Shown here: positions 51,817 through 60,200 of the stretch, piece by piece
How the letters are laid out: each line of letters begins with the position of its first letter
How positions within the stretch are numbered: position 1 is the stretch's first letter
Assembly (NCBI RefSeq): GCF_900172325.1
Contig: NZ_FWFR01000006.1
Span: 62,001-126,000 of the forward strand
Direction: 5' to 3'
From: Oceanibacterium hippocampi
GTDB taxonomy: Bacteria > Pseudomonadota > Alphaproteobacteria > Sneathiellales > Sneathiellaceae
Length of the DNA: 64,000 bases
Position numbers and translations under genes: made by a program
Notes under the pieces: model-generated
Told to the model about the DNA's origin: nothing
Databases searched by the model: none
What the model saw: only the letters and a program-made list of their open reading frames with translations

Positions 51817-53740
51817 ACCCGCCGCGCTCGAACTGCAACGCCACGGCTTCCGCCTCGGCCAGATCCACCTGCGCGAGGCCGGCGACGGCAAGCCCGACGA
51901 TGTCGAGGTCGCCTTCTCGTCCGATACCCGGGTCGACCGGGGCTACTACATCGAGGTGCTGGATCATTCGGCGGGCGCCGTCGACCTGGAATGGCTCGGC
52001 TCCGGCCGCGCCAGCTTCCTGATGGATCACGATTCCCGCAACCAGATCGGCATTGTCGTCAATGCCCGTATCGACGACGACGGCGTGGGCCGTGCGTCGG
52101 TGCGCTTCGGCAAGAGCGCGCGCGCGAAAGAGGCTGAGGACGACATCCGCGGGGGCACCCGCCCCAATGTCAGCGTCGGATACGAGATCCGCGACGCGAT
52201 CGTCGTCGGCGAGGAAAACGACATCCCGATCGTCATGGTCACGCGCTGGCGACCCTTCGAGATCAGCTCGGTATCCACACCGGCGGACGAGGCGACCGGC
52301 ATCGGTCGTTCGGCGGCTGCGGACGCGGGCTCCTTCACCATCCCCCTTCAACAGACGAGGTCCCAGATGGAACCCACCCCCACCCCCACGCCGGCGACCC
52401 CTGCCCCGGCCGCAACCCCGGCGTCGCCGCCGCAGCCCAGCGCCGACGAAATCGCCCGCGCCCGGCGCGAGGCGCAGGACAGCGAGCGCGCGCGGATCCG
52501 CGAGATCGTCACGCTCGGCCAGCGCCACAACTGCAGCGACCTCGCCGAGAAGGCGGTCACCGAGGGCCGGAGCCTCGCGGAGTTCCGCGGCATCGTGCTC
52601 GACAAGATCGGCGAATCGAAGCCGCTGGAGACGCCGCGCGGCGAGCTCGGCATGGAGGACGGCGAGGTGCGCCAGTTCTCGCTCTACCGGGCGATCCGCG
52701 CGCACCGCGCCGGCAACTGGGCGCAGGCCGGCTTCGAGGCCGAATGCAACCGGGCGGTCGCCGAGCGCGTCGGCCAGGATCCGCGCGGCTTCTACGTGCC
52801 GTACGACATCCTGAAGGCGCCGATCCGCGCCGACATGCAGCAGCGCGACATCAACAAGGGCACGGCGGCGCAGGGCGGTTACCTGGTCGGTACCGATCAC
52901 CGGGCGGACTCGTTCATCGAGTTGCTGCGCAACCGCATGGTGATCCGCCAGCTCGGCGCGCGGGTGCTGTCCGGGCTGGTCGGCGACGTGGCGATCCCGA
53001 AGCGGGCGTCCGGTGCCACGGCCTACTGGATCGCGACCGAGGGCGGCAACACGACCGAGAGCACGCCGACCTTCGGCACGGCGGCGCTGACCCCGAAGAC
53101 GGTCAGCGCCCGGGTCGACATCACCCGCCAGATGCTGCTCCAGTCCGACCCGTCGGTCGAGGGCCTGACCCGCGACGACCTCGCGCTCTCGCTCGCGATC
53201 GCGATGGACGCGGCGGCGATCTCGGGCTCGGGCGCCGACGGGCAGCCGCGCGGCATCCTGAACATGACGGGCCCCGGCCTGGTGCCGGGCGATACCGACG
53301 GCGCGGCGCTCACCTGGGCCGACGTCGTGCAGCTCGAAACCGAGGTCGCGATCGACAACGCGGACATGGGCTCGCTCGCGTACCTGACGAACGTCCGCGT
53401 GCGCGGTGACGCCAAGGTGACGACGAAGGTCGCATCGGACGCGGCGGCCGGCTTCATCTGGGAAAACAGCGCCAACCCGCTGAACGGCTACGCCGCCGCC
53501 GTCTCGAATCAGGTGCCGTCGAACCTGACGAAGGGCGGCGGCAGCAACCTCTCGGCGATGATCTTCGGCGACTGGTCGCAGCTGCTGATCGGCGAATGGG
53601 GCGTGCTCGACCTCAAGCCCGACGAGACCACGCTCGGCGATTCCGGCGGGCTGGTGCTGCGCGCCTTCCAGTCGGCCGACCTCGTCGCCCGTCACCCGGA
53701 GAGCTTCGCGACCCGCGAGGACATCATCACCGTCGCCTGA
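51809..53740 (+). CDS. Fused prohead protease and HK97-type major capsid protein
   Basis: 643 residues. Residues about 30-180 are an HK97-type serine protease domain (LEWLGSGRASFLMDHDSRNQ with the His, SVGYEIRDA, FEISSVSTPADEATGIGR with the Ser). After a Thr/Pro/Ala linker (188-212) comes a helical scaffold-like region and the HK97 capsid fold (from about 345: GTAAQGGYLVGTDHRADSFI, GSGADGQPRGILN, FGDWSQLLIGEWG). Protease and capsid are usually separate genes; the fusion implies self-processing during assembly. RBS GAAGGAA precedes the ATG, which overlaps the portal end. Confidence 0.92.
   Translation: MPEPAALELQRHGFRLGQIHLREAGDGKPDDVEVAFSSDTRVDRGYYIEVLDHSAGAVDLEWLGSGRASFLMDHDSRNQIGIVVNARIDDDGVGRASVRFGKSARAKEAEDDIRGGTRPNVSVGYEIRDAIVVGEENDIPIVMVTRWRPFEISSVSTPADEATGIGRSAAADAGSFTIPLQQTRSQMEPTPTPTPATPAPAATPASPPQPSADEIARARREAQDSERARIREIVTLGQRHNCSDLAEKAVTEGRSLAEFRGIVLDKIGESKPLETPRGELGMEDGEVRQFSLYRAIRAHRAGNWAQAGFEAECNRAVAERVGQDPRGFYVPYDILKAPIRADMQQRDINKGTAAQGGYLVGTDHRADSFIELLRNRMVIRQLGARVLSGLVGDVAIPKRASGATAYWIATEGGNTTESTPTFGTAALTPKTVSARVDITRQMLLQSDPSVEGLTRDDLALSLAIAMDAAAISGSGADGQPRGILNMTGPGLVPGDTDGAALTWADVVQLETEVAIDNADMGSLAYLTNVRVRGDAKVTTKVASDAAAGFIWENSANPLNGYAAAVSNQVPSNLTKGGGSNLSAMIFGDWSQLLIGEWGVLDLKPDETTLGDSGGLVLRAFQSADLVARHPESFATREDIITVA
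52354..52369 (+). promoter_or_regulatory. Internal in-frame start site for a separate capsid product
   Basis: GACGAGG at 52354-52360 stands six bases before an in-frame ATG (52367-52369, Met187) that falls exactly at the protease-capsid boundary. Initiation here would give a 457-residue scaffold-capsid protein without the protease. Confidence 0.5.
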
Positions 53741-53761
53741 GCGCGGTGATCTCGACCGAGG

Positions 53762-53794
53762 ACGGCCCGGCGCTGGTGCCGGGCCGTTCCCTTT
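53762..53794 (+). terminator. Perfect hairpin after the capsid gene
   Basis: ACGGCCCGGC / GCCGGGCCGT, ten perfect pairs with a six-base loop, followed by a C/T-rich stretch (TCCCTTTC). It lies 22 bases after the capsid stop. Without a clean T run it may be a partial terminator or mRNA-stabilising element. Confidence 0.6.
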
Positions 53795-53811
53795 CAACAG
53801 GAGACCAGACC

Positions 53812-54057
53812 ATGGCCCAACAGCCGAAACCCCCGTTCGACGTCGTCATCGCCCGCGCCACCAAGATCAACGGCCAGGCCGTCATGGTCGGCCAGACGGT
53901 GAAGGCCTCGCACGCCGACGGCAGCTATCTCTGCGGCATCGGCAAGGCCGTCCGCGCCGACAGCGACGCGGCAAAGGCGATCCTTGCCCGCATCCCCGCG
54001 AGGAAGACGGACAAGGCGGCGGCCGACAAGGCGGCGGCCGGCAACCCCGCCGCCTGA
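53812..54057 (+). CDS. Small head-region prophage protein
   Basis: 81 residues with a good AGGAG site. Residues 1-60 (FDVVIARATKINGQAVMVGQ, LCGIGKAVRADSDAAKAILA) are compact; the C-terminus is a lysine/alanine tail. The position just after the capsid gene suggests a head completion or decoration role, but no family is recognised. Confidence 0.68.
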   Translation: MAQQPKPPFDVVIARATKINGQAVMVGQTVKASHADGSYLCGIGKAVRADSDAAKAILARIPARKTDKAAADKAAAGNPAA

Positions 54058-54070
54058 CCGGCCCGATCCG

Positions 54071-54382
54071 ATGGCCCTCGCTCGCGCGGCGGATTTCGCC
54101 GGCATCTTCCGGGATGCCGGCGTCGCCGCCCTCTACACGCCGGCCGGCGGTGATCCGGCCGCGGTGACGCTGATCCCATCCGGGGAGCAGGCGTCGGCCG
54201 GGGCATTCGGCCAGGAATTCGTCCAGGCGCAGGATCTCTACCTGGCGCGCGTTTCGGAAATGCCGAGCCCGGCCGAAGGCGATGCCGTGACGATCGGCGC
54301 GACGGTCTACCGGATCCAGTCGCCGCCGCGGGCCGCCGCACGCGGCTTCCTCTGGTGGCTGAACCTCGCGGAGACGTCATGA
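54071..54382 (+). CDS. Head-tail joining protein
   Basis: 103 residues, mostly beta-strand, with SEMPSPAEGDAVTIGATVYR and a C-terminal WWLNLAE segment. It resembles small FII-type head-tail connectors by size, position after the capsid and the 'D/E-x-V-T-I-G-x-T-x-Y-x-I' pattern. It would form the head-tail interface ring. The start ATG at 54071 follows the previous stop by 13 bases. Confidence 0.65.
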   Translation: MALARAADFAGIFRDAGVAALYTPAGGDPAAVTLIPSGEQASAGAFGQEFVQAQDLYLARVSEMPSPAEGDAVTIGATVYRIQSPPRAAARGFLWWLNLAETS

Positions 54383-55038
54383 TCGGCGCAAAATTCGAAG
54401 GCGACCTGCCACGCTACATGAAGCAGGTCGGCGAGACCTATGCCTTCGCGACCGAACGCGGGACGCGGACGGCGACGACCCGGGCAAAGCAGCTCATCCG
54501 GGCGCAGATAGCCGGTGCCGGCCTGTCGCGCCGGCTCGGCAACACCTGGCGCGACAAGTTCTACAAGAACGACAGGGTCAATGCCCGCGGCTTCGTCTTC
54601 ACGCGGGCGCCGGACATCATCAAGGGGCTCGCCGCCTCGACCGTCATCCGCGCGGCCGGCGGTCGCTATCTCGCCCTGCCGACGGCCGCCGCGCCGAAGG
54701 TCTTCGCCGGCAAGAAGGTAACGCCGACGAACTGGCCGGAGGGTCGCTTCGGCAAGCTGGAATTCGTGCCGCGCCCCGGCAAGCCGCCGCTGCTGGTCGT
54801 GAAGGACCTGAAGGCGAGCTACAGCCGCGCCGACGGCCGGGTCCGGGGCTTCCGTCCCCTGACCGCCCGCCAGCGGGCCAGCGGCCGGACGCCGACCGCG
54901 ACGGTGATCATGTTCGTGCTGGTCCCGAACGTGAGGACCCGCAAGCGGATCGATCCGCGCGCGATCGAGCGGGCCGCGCGGAAGGCGCTCCCGGATCTCA
55001 TCGCCGCCGAGTTCGCGGTCCGGCGGCGGCGGACGTGA
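54379..55038 (+). CDS. Minor tail / tail-completion protein (DUF6441-like)
   Basis: 219 residues, strongly basic. Pattern MKQVGETYAFATERGTRTAT, LSRRLGNTWRDKFYKN and a C-terminal FVLVPNVRTRKRIDPRAIER are typical of tail-completion proteins of this neighbourhood, a counterpart of lambda Z. Start overlaps the preceding stop (ATGA). Confidence 0.65.
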   Translation: MIGAKFEGDLPRYMKQVGETYAFATERGTRTATTRAKQLIRAQIAGAGLSRRLGNTWRDKFYKNDRVNARGFVFTRAPDIIKGLAASTVIRAAGGRYLALPTAAAPKVFAGKKVTPTNWPEGRFGKLEFVPRPGKPPLLVVKDLKASYSRADGRVRGFRPLTARQRASGRTPTATVIMFVLVPNVRTRKRIDPRAIERAARKALPDLIAAEFAVRRRRT

Positions 55039-55460
55039 GCGCGCTCGAGCTCGCCCTCGACGCGGTCAAGACCGCGCTCGCCTCGATCGAGGGGCTGGAC
55101 ATCCATCGCAACCGGGACCTGCCGGTGAAGATCGCCGCCGGCGGCTTCGCCTCGCTGCATGACGGCGAGTCCGGCGAGCCGGAGGCGCTGCTGTCGCCGG
55201 CACGCTGGATCTACAGCCACACGGCCGACCTGGTGATCGCGGTCGAGCGCGCCTCGCCGGCGGCGCGCGATGCGGCCTTCGACGCGCTCCGCGCGGCGAT
55301 CGGCGCCGCGCTGGTCGCCGACCGCACGCTTTCCGGCACGGTGGACTGGGTCGAGGTCCAGCCCGGCGTGATCGACACAGAAACGCCGGATGGCGGCAAC
55401 GGCATCAAGGCGGGATCGATCCCGATCCTGCTCGAATTCACCGCCGACAACCCGTTCTGA
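55035..55460 (+). CDS. Tail terminator-like protein
   Basis: 141 residues from a GTG overlapping the previous stop. ALDAVKTALASIEGLDIHRN and WIYSHTADLVIAVERASPAA, with GTVDWVEVQPGV near the end, fit the lambda-U / HK97 gp10 size and fold of tail terminators that cap the tail tube. Family assignment by position and pattern. Confidence 0.62.
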   Translation: MSALELALDAVKTALASIEGLDIHRNRDLPVKIAAGGFASLHDGESGEPEALLSPARWIYSHTADLVIAVERASPAARDAAFDALRAAIGAALVADRTLSGTVDWVEVQPGVIDTETPDGGNGIKAGSIPILLEFTADNPF

Positions 55461-55476
55461 ACAGGAGGATACCCGA

Positions 55477-56418
55477 ATGGCCCGAGCCCGTGGCGCGAAC
55501 GCGCAACTGCTCCTCGACTACGAATCGGTCTACGGCACGCCGGAGGCCTCCGGCGGCTACCTGAAGCTGCCGTTCATCTCCTCGACCCTCGGCTCGCAGC
55601 AGCCGCTCGAGGCCTCGGCCGTGCTCGGCCAGGGCCGCGACCCGATCGACCCGTTCCTCGGCCCGATCGCGCTCGACGGCGATATCGTCGTGCCGATGGA
55701 CATGGTCTCGATCGGCTACTGGCTGAAGCTGCTGTTCGGTGCCCCGACGACAAGCGGGGCCGGTGCCTTCGATCATGAATTCGTCTCCGGCGCCGCGGCG
55801 CTGCCGAGCGCGGCGATCGAGGTCGGCATGCCGGATGTCCCGGCCTTCGCCCTGAACGCGGGCGTCAAGGCCAACACGCTCGGCCTCAACCTGCAGCGTT
55901 CGGGCGAGGCGCAGGCGACGATCGGCCTGATCGGCCAGACCGAGACGATCGACAGCACCTCGGTGGACGGCGCCCCGACCGAGCCTGCCTTCCTGCGCGC
56001 CTCCCAGTTCCAGGGCACGATCAAGGCCGATGGTACGGCGATCGCGGACGTCGTCTCCGCGACGATGAACTATTCGAACGGCCTGGACCCGGTCGGGGTG
56101 ATCCGCGGCGACGGGGCCATCGCCGGCGTCGACGAAGGCCAGGCGGCCTGCACGGGCACGATCGTGACGCGCTTCTCGGACACCGACTTCTTCGACGCCG
56201 CGGCCGCCGAGACGCCGATCGAGCTCGAACTGGCTTACACCCGTTCGGCAAGCGCGAAACTGGTCATCACCCTGCACGAGGTCCGGCTGCCGAAGCCGAA
56301 ACTCGCCGTCCAGGGCCCCGGCGGGATCGAGGCGAACTTCGATTACATCGCCCGCCTGGACGGCGTCGCCGGCCAGATGCTGACGGCGGTCCTGACCAAC
56401 AGCATCGCCGCCTACTGA
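55477..56418 (+). CDS. Major tail tube protein
   Basis: 313 residues, beta-rich, with GAGAFDHEFVSGAAALPSAA, GVKANTLGLNLQRSGEAQAT and a C-terminal immunoglobulin-like part. It matches the phage tail tube family of lambda-like siphoviruses. AGGAGG precedes the ATG at 55477. A perfect hairpin follows the stop. Confidence 0.83.
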   Translation: MARARGANAQLLLDYESVYGTPEASGGYLKLPFISSTLGSQQPLEASAVLGQGRDPIDPFLGPIALDGDIVVPMDMVSIGYWLKLLFGAPTTSGAGAFDHEFVSGAAALPSAAIEVGMPDVPAFALNAGVKANTLGLNLQRSGEAQATIGLIGQTETIDSTSVDGAPTEPAFLRASQFQGTIKADGTAIADVVSATMNYSNGLDPVGVIRGDGAIAGVDEGQAACTGTIVTRFSDTDFFDAAAAETPIELELAYTRSASAKLVITLHEVRLPKPKLAVQGPGGIEANFDYIARLDGVAGQMLTAVLTNSIAAY

Positions 56419-56440
56419 CCGGCGCATTTGCGCCGGTCAG
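56415..56440 (+). terminator. Perfect hairpin at the end of the tail tube gene
   Basis: CTGACCGGCGC / GCGCCGGTCAG, eleven perfect pairs with an ATTT loop; the stop codon lies in the stem. No T run follows, so it is more likely to attenuate or stabilise mRNA than to terminate fully. Confidence 0.55.
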
Positions 56441-56467
56441 CGTCCCGACCACAACCGGAAGATCGAC

Positions 56468-57013
56468 ATGGCCATCAGACTGAACCTGCCGACCGAGGAT
56501 TACTGGCTCGACCTCGGCCAGGGCGTCCGCGTCCAGGTCCGACCGCTGACCGCGGCCGAGTACCAGGTCGCGCAGCAGCGGAGCGTCGTCAAGGCGCGCG
56601 AACTGGGCGAACAGCGCCGCGATATCGAGGCGGCCGGCGGCAAGGTGACCGGGCTGGTCGACAGCGCCGACCGGGTCGACGCCGTCGGCATCGGCGCGTT
56701 CCTGTTCGGCCAGGCGCTGGCGCGGGCCGGGATCGTCGCCTGGGAAGGGGTGCTCGGCCCGGACGGCGATTCGGCGCTGCCGGTCACGGTCGAGAATGTC
56801 GAGAACTTCATGCGGATCCCGTCGATGCATACCGCGTTCGTCCGCGAGTACCTGGCGCCGCTCAACCTGGTGAGTGCGGAGGGAAACGGCTCCGCGCCCT
56901 CGCCCAGTGGCACTGGAGCGGCGGGCGCGACTATTGCCGGCGGTGCCACGAAGCGGAAACCCCGTGCTCGCAAGGCCGCGCCGGCGCGACCGGCGAAAAA
57001 TGCCCGTACGTAG
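56468..57013 (+). CDS. Tail assembly chaperone (gpG-like)
   Basis: 181 residues, starting MAIRLNLPTEDYWLDLGQGV. The position between tail tube and tape measure and the N-terminal LPTEDYWLDLGQGVRVQVRP are typical of tail chaperones. The C-terminus (KRKPRARKAAPARPAKNART) is basic. It can be extended by a -1 frameshift at the last few codons (see next entry). Confidence 0.75.
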   Translation: MAIRLNLPTEDYWLDLGQGVRVQVRPLTAAEYQVAQQRSVVKARELGEQRRDIEAAGGKVTGLVDSADRVDAVGIGAFLFGQALARAGIVAWEGVLGPDGDSALPVTVENVENFMRIPSMHTAFVREYLAPLNLVSAEGNGSAPSPSGTGAAGATIAGGATKRKPRARKAAPARPAKNART

Positions 57014-57237
57014 CGAACCGGCCGGAGACCGTCGAGGGCGCCCAGGCCCTCGATATCGTCTACCGGGCGGGCAACTTCCTGCGCTTCGGCATGGCCGGCG
57101 GCTTCGCCGGGCTGGACGTGACCGGGCTGATCGATCTCGCGGCCGCGCTCGGCTATCGCGGCCGCGCGGTCGCGGCGCTGATCGCCTCGGCCGGCGCGGG
57201 GATCTCGGAGGGCATGCAGGATGGCGGTAACACCTGA
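56468..57237 (+). CDS. Frameshifted tail assembly chaperone (gpGT-like, -1 frame)
   Basis: A 78-codon extension in the -1 frame runs from 57001 to the TGA at 57237 (PYVANRPETVEGAQALDIVY... to GISEGMQDGGNT). It has no ATG, GTG or TTG at its beginning, so it can only be made by shifting from the upstream gene. The product would be about 256 residues. Lambda, HK97 and many siphoviruses make G and GT this way. It overlaps the tape measure start by 17 bases. Confidence 0.62.
56995..57001 (+). promoter_or_regulatory. Candidate -1 ribosomal slippery site GAAAAAT
   Basis: G AAA AAT in zero frame, three codons before the chaperone stop. A -1 slip lets both tRNAs re-pair largely with A residues. It is near-canonical (A AAA AAT would be ideal). 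It is placed exactly where the -1 extension begins. Confidence 0.5.
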
Positions 57238-60200
57238 AGCGCCGATCCGGGTCGGCGTCATCAAGGGCCGCGAAGCACTCAGCGAGCTCGCCGAGATCGG
57301 CCGCCAGGGCCAGGCGCACCTGAAATCGATCGACGCCGGCGTCGGCCGGCTCGAGCAGTCGATGAAGCGGACGATCGGCCAGACGGTCGGGCTGCGCACC
57401 GCGGTCACCTCGCTCGGCGCCGCGTTCGGCGGCTTCTCGCTGGTCCGGATCGGTCGCGAGATCCGCGATGCCTCCGACACCTATTCGGGCTTCATCGCGA
57501 CGCTGACAGCCGGTACCGGCAGCGCCGAGGCCGCGAACGAGGAATACAACTACCTGCGCGAGACCGTCGCCCGTCTCGGCCTCGAGATCCAGTCGGCGGC
57601 GCCCGGCTTCACGAAACTGACCTCGGCGACGCGCGGCACGGCGCTCGCAGGCCAGGCAACGCGCGACATCTTCGAGAGCGTGGCAATCGCCGCGCGGGTG
57701 TTGAAGCTCGACACCCAGCAGACCGACGGCGCGCTCCGCGCGCTGGAGCAGATCGCCTCTAAGGGCGTGGTCTCCATGGAAGAGCTGAAACTGCAGCTCG
57801 GCGACCGGATCCCGGGCGCGATGCGAATCGCCTCCGAGGCGATGGGCGTCTCGACGGCCCAGCTCATCAAGATGATCGAGTCCGGCGAGCTGCTGTCCGA
57901 GGACTTCCTGCCGAAATTCGCGGCGCGCCTGAAACAGGAATTCGCCGGCGCGCTGCCGCAGGCGATGGAGGCCGCCCAGGCCTCGACGGCCGCGCTGAAC
58001 AACGCGCTCTTCGACCTCGGCACCAATATCGCCGCCTCCGGCTTCATCGACGCCTATATCGGCAGCGTCGAGGCGCTGACCGATGTCGTCGGCTTCGCGG
58101 CCGCCCATACGGACGAACTGACGAACGGCGTGATCGCGCTCTCCACCGCGCTCACGGCGAGCGCGGTGCCGGCCCTGCTCTCCGGCGCCGGCGCGGCGGC
58201 GGCCTTCACCGCCGCGCTGCTCGCAAACCCGATTGTGCTGGCCGGCCTGGCGATCGGCGGCGTGACGTTCGCGCTGCTCGAACTCGCCGATGCGCACCGC
58301 ACGGCGGCGGAAGAGATCGAGCGGGCTGACGCCGTCCAAAAGCAGATGATCGCGCTGCGCGAGCAGGCCGCCAAGGCAACCGGCGATGAGGCGGAGGCGA
58401 TCGACAGGAAGATCGCGGCGCTGGAGCGGGAAGAGAAGAAACAGGCCGATGTCCTGCGCGGGCACCTGGTGAGCGTCGAGGCGAAAATCGCCCAGTTGCG
58501 GCACCTCGCCGGCGGCGAGGATCCGGGCACCTTCGTCTTCAGCGATTTGATCCGCCAGCGGACTGACTTGCAAAACGCGCTCAACCGGATCACCGGCCAG
58601 ATCAGCGAGGAAGAGCAGTTCTGGCGGGAGCTGACCGCCGGCGGCAGCCTGCTCGGCGAGGGTGCGGCCCGAGCCGCCGACGGCGTTCGCAACATGACGG
58701 ACGCGGAGAAGGAACTGAATGCCGCGATCAAGGAAGGCGCTGACGAGATCCTGGTCTGGACCGACGCCTTCGAGGCCGCGCTCGACCTGGAGAACCGCCG
58801 GCTGGTCAAGCAGAACGAGGTGATCGACGGCCTGAAGACCGAGCGCGAGGAACTGACCCTGAGCGCCCAGGAGATCCGGATCCGGCATGCCCTGCTGAAG
58901 GCCGGTGTCGAGCGCGACAGCGAGGCCGGAAAATCGATCGTGGCACTCGTCAAGAGCATCGATGCCGCCAAGAAATCGAGCGCGGACCTGGACGGCATCG
59001 TCGAGGATGCGAACGACGAACTGGCCCGAATGGCGGCGGAGGCCGAAGTCGCCGGCACGGCGATTCTCAAGATGCAGGGTGACCAAGCGGCGTTTCGCGG
59101 CGCGCGTGCCGAACTGGAATTCCAGAACCAGCTGCTGCGCAACCGGATCGAAGGGCACGGCGAGTTGAATGCCGCGCTCGAACTCGAACGCGAGATCCGC
59201 GAGCGTTTCCCGGCCGCGTCGGAAGAGCAGATCCAGGCATTACTGGCCCAGAAGCGCGTGCAGGGCGAATTGACCGACGCCGTGGCGGAGCAGGAACGGG
59301 CGGCGCAAGATCTCGCCCGTGCCTACGACCAGCTTGCGCGGAACATCCAGGACTCGCTGGCCGACGCCTTTTACAACGTGCTCGACGACGCCGATGAGGG
59401 CTTCGACGAATTCTTCGACAATCTGGTCGATCTCGCGAAGAAGGCCGCTGCCCAGATCGCGGCGGCGATGGTCATTCAGCCGGTACTCGGCGGGATCGGG
59501 AGCGCACTCGGGATCGGTGGCCAGATCGCCGGCGGTGGCGGCTTGCTCGGCAGCCTGTTCGGCGGCGGGACCACGGGCAACGCGGGGGCGCTCGACATCG
59601 CCAAAACCATCGGCGGGATACTGCCGAAGCCCTTCGACATCAGCGGCGCAATCGGTGCAGGCGGGTTGTTCGCGCCCGCGACCGCGACTTCGCTCGGTGG
59701 CGGCTTTGCCTCGTCTGCGGCCGGCGGGCTGGGCGTGGCGGCTGTGCCCGGTGGCGTGTCCAATGTTGGCTATGTGACCGGAGCGGCCGGTCCTCTGGCC
59801 GGTGCCGCCCCCTTCCTGGCCGGTGCCGGAGCCTTGGCCGGTATCGCCTCGCTCGCCTTCCTCGGCTATTCCTCGGTTGCCGGCAACAAGCCCATTCCCC
59901 GCGCCGCCGCCTCGGTCGGTGTCGGCCCGGACGGACGGCTACTGGTCACCGACGCGCAGACCCGCGACAAGGCCCCGCAGGAGGTCGCCGACCAGTTCGG
60001 CCAGCAGCTGATCGCGGTGCTGCAAGGCTTCGCCGACGCGACCGGCGGGACGTTCGCCCCGGACTTCGACGCGCGGATCGGCTTCAACGCGGTCAAGAAG
60101 GCGTTCGACACCCAGATCAGGGGCGTCGATCCGGCCGACGGCTTCCTCGTTTCCGAGAACGGCGACGCGATCCAGAAGACCCCGATGTTCCGGGAACTGG

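Noticed and set aside
57000-57230. Separate gene starting at the ATG inside the slippery site
   Set aside because: That ATG opens the third frame, whose Arg/Gly-rich translation is a shadow; the conserved-looking sequence is in the -1 frame.
56267-59158. 963-codon minus-strand frame opposite the tail genes
   Set aside because: Shadow of tail chaperone and tape measure frames, no recognisable domain.
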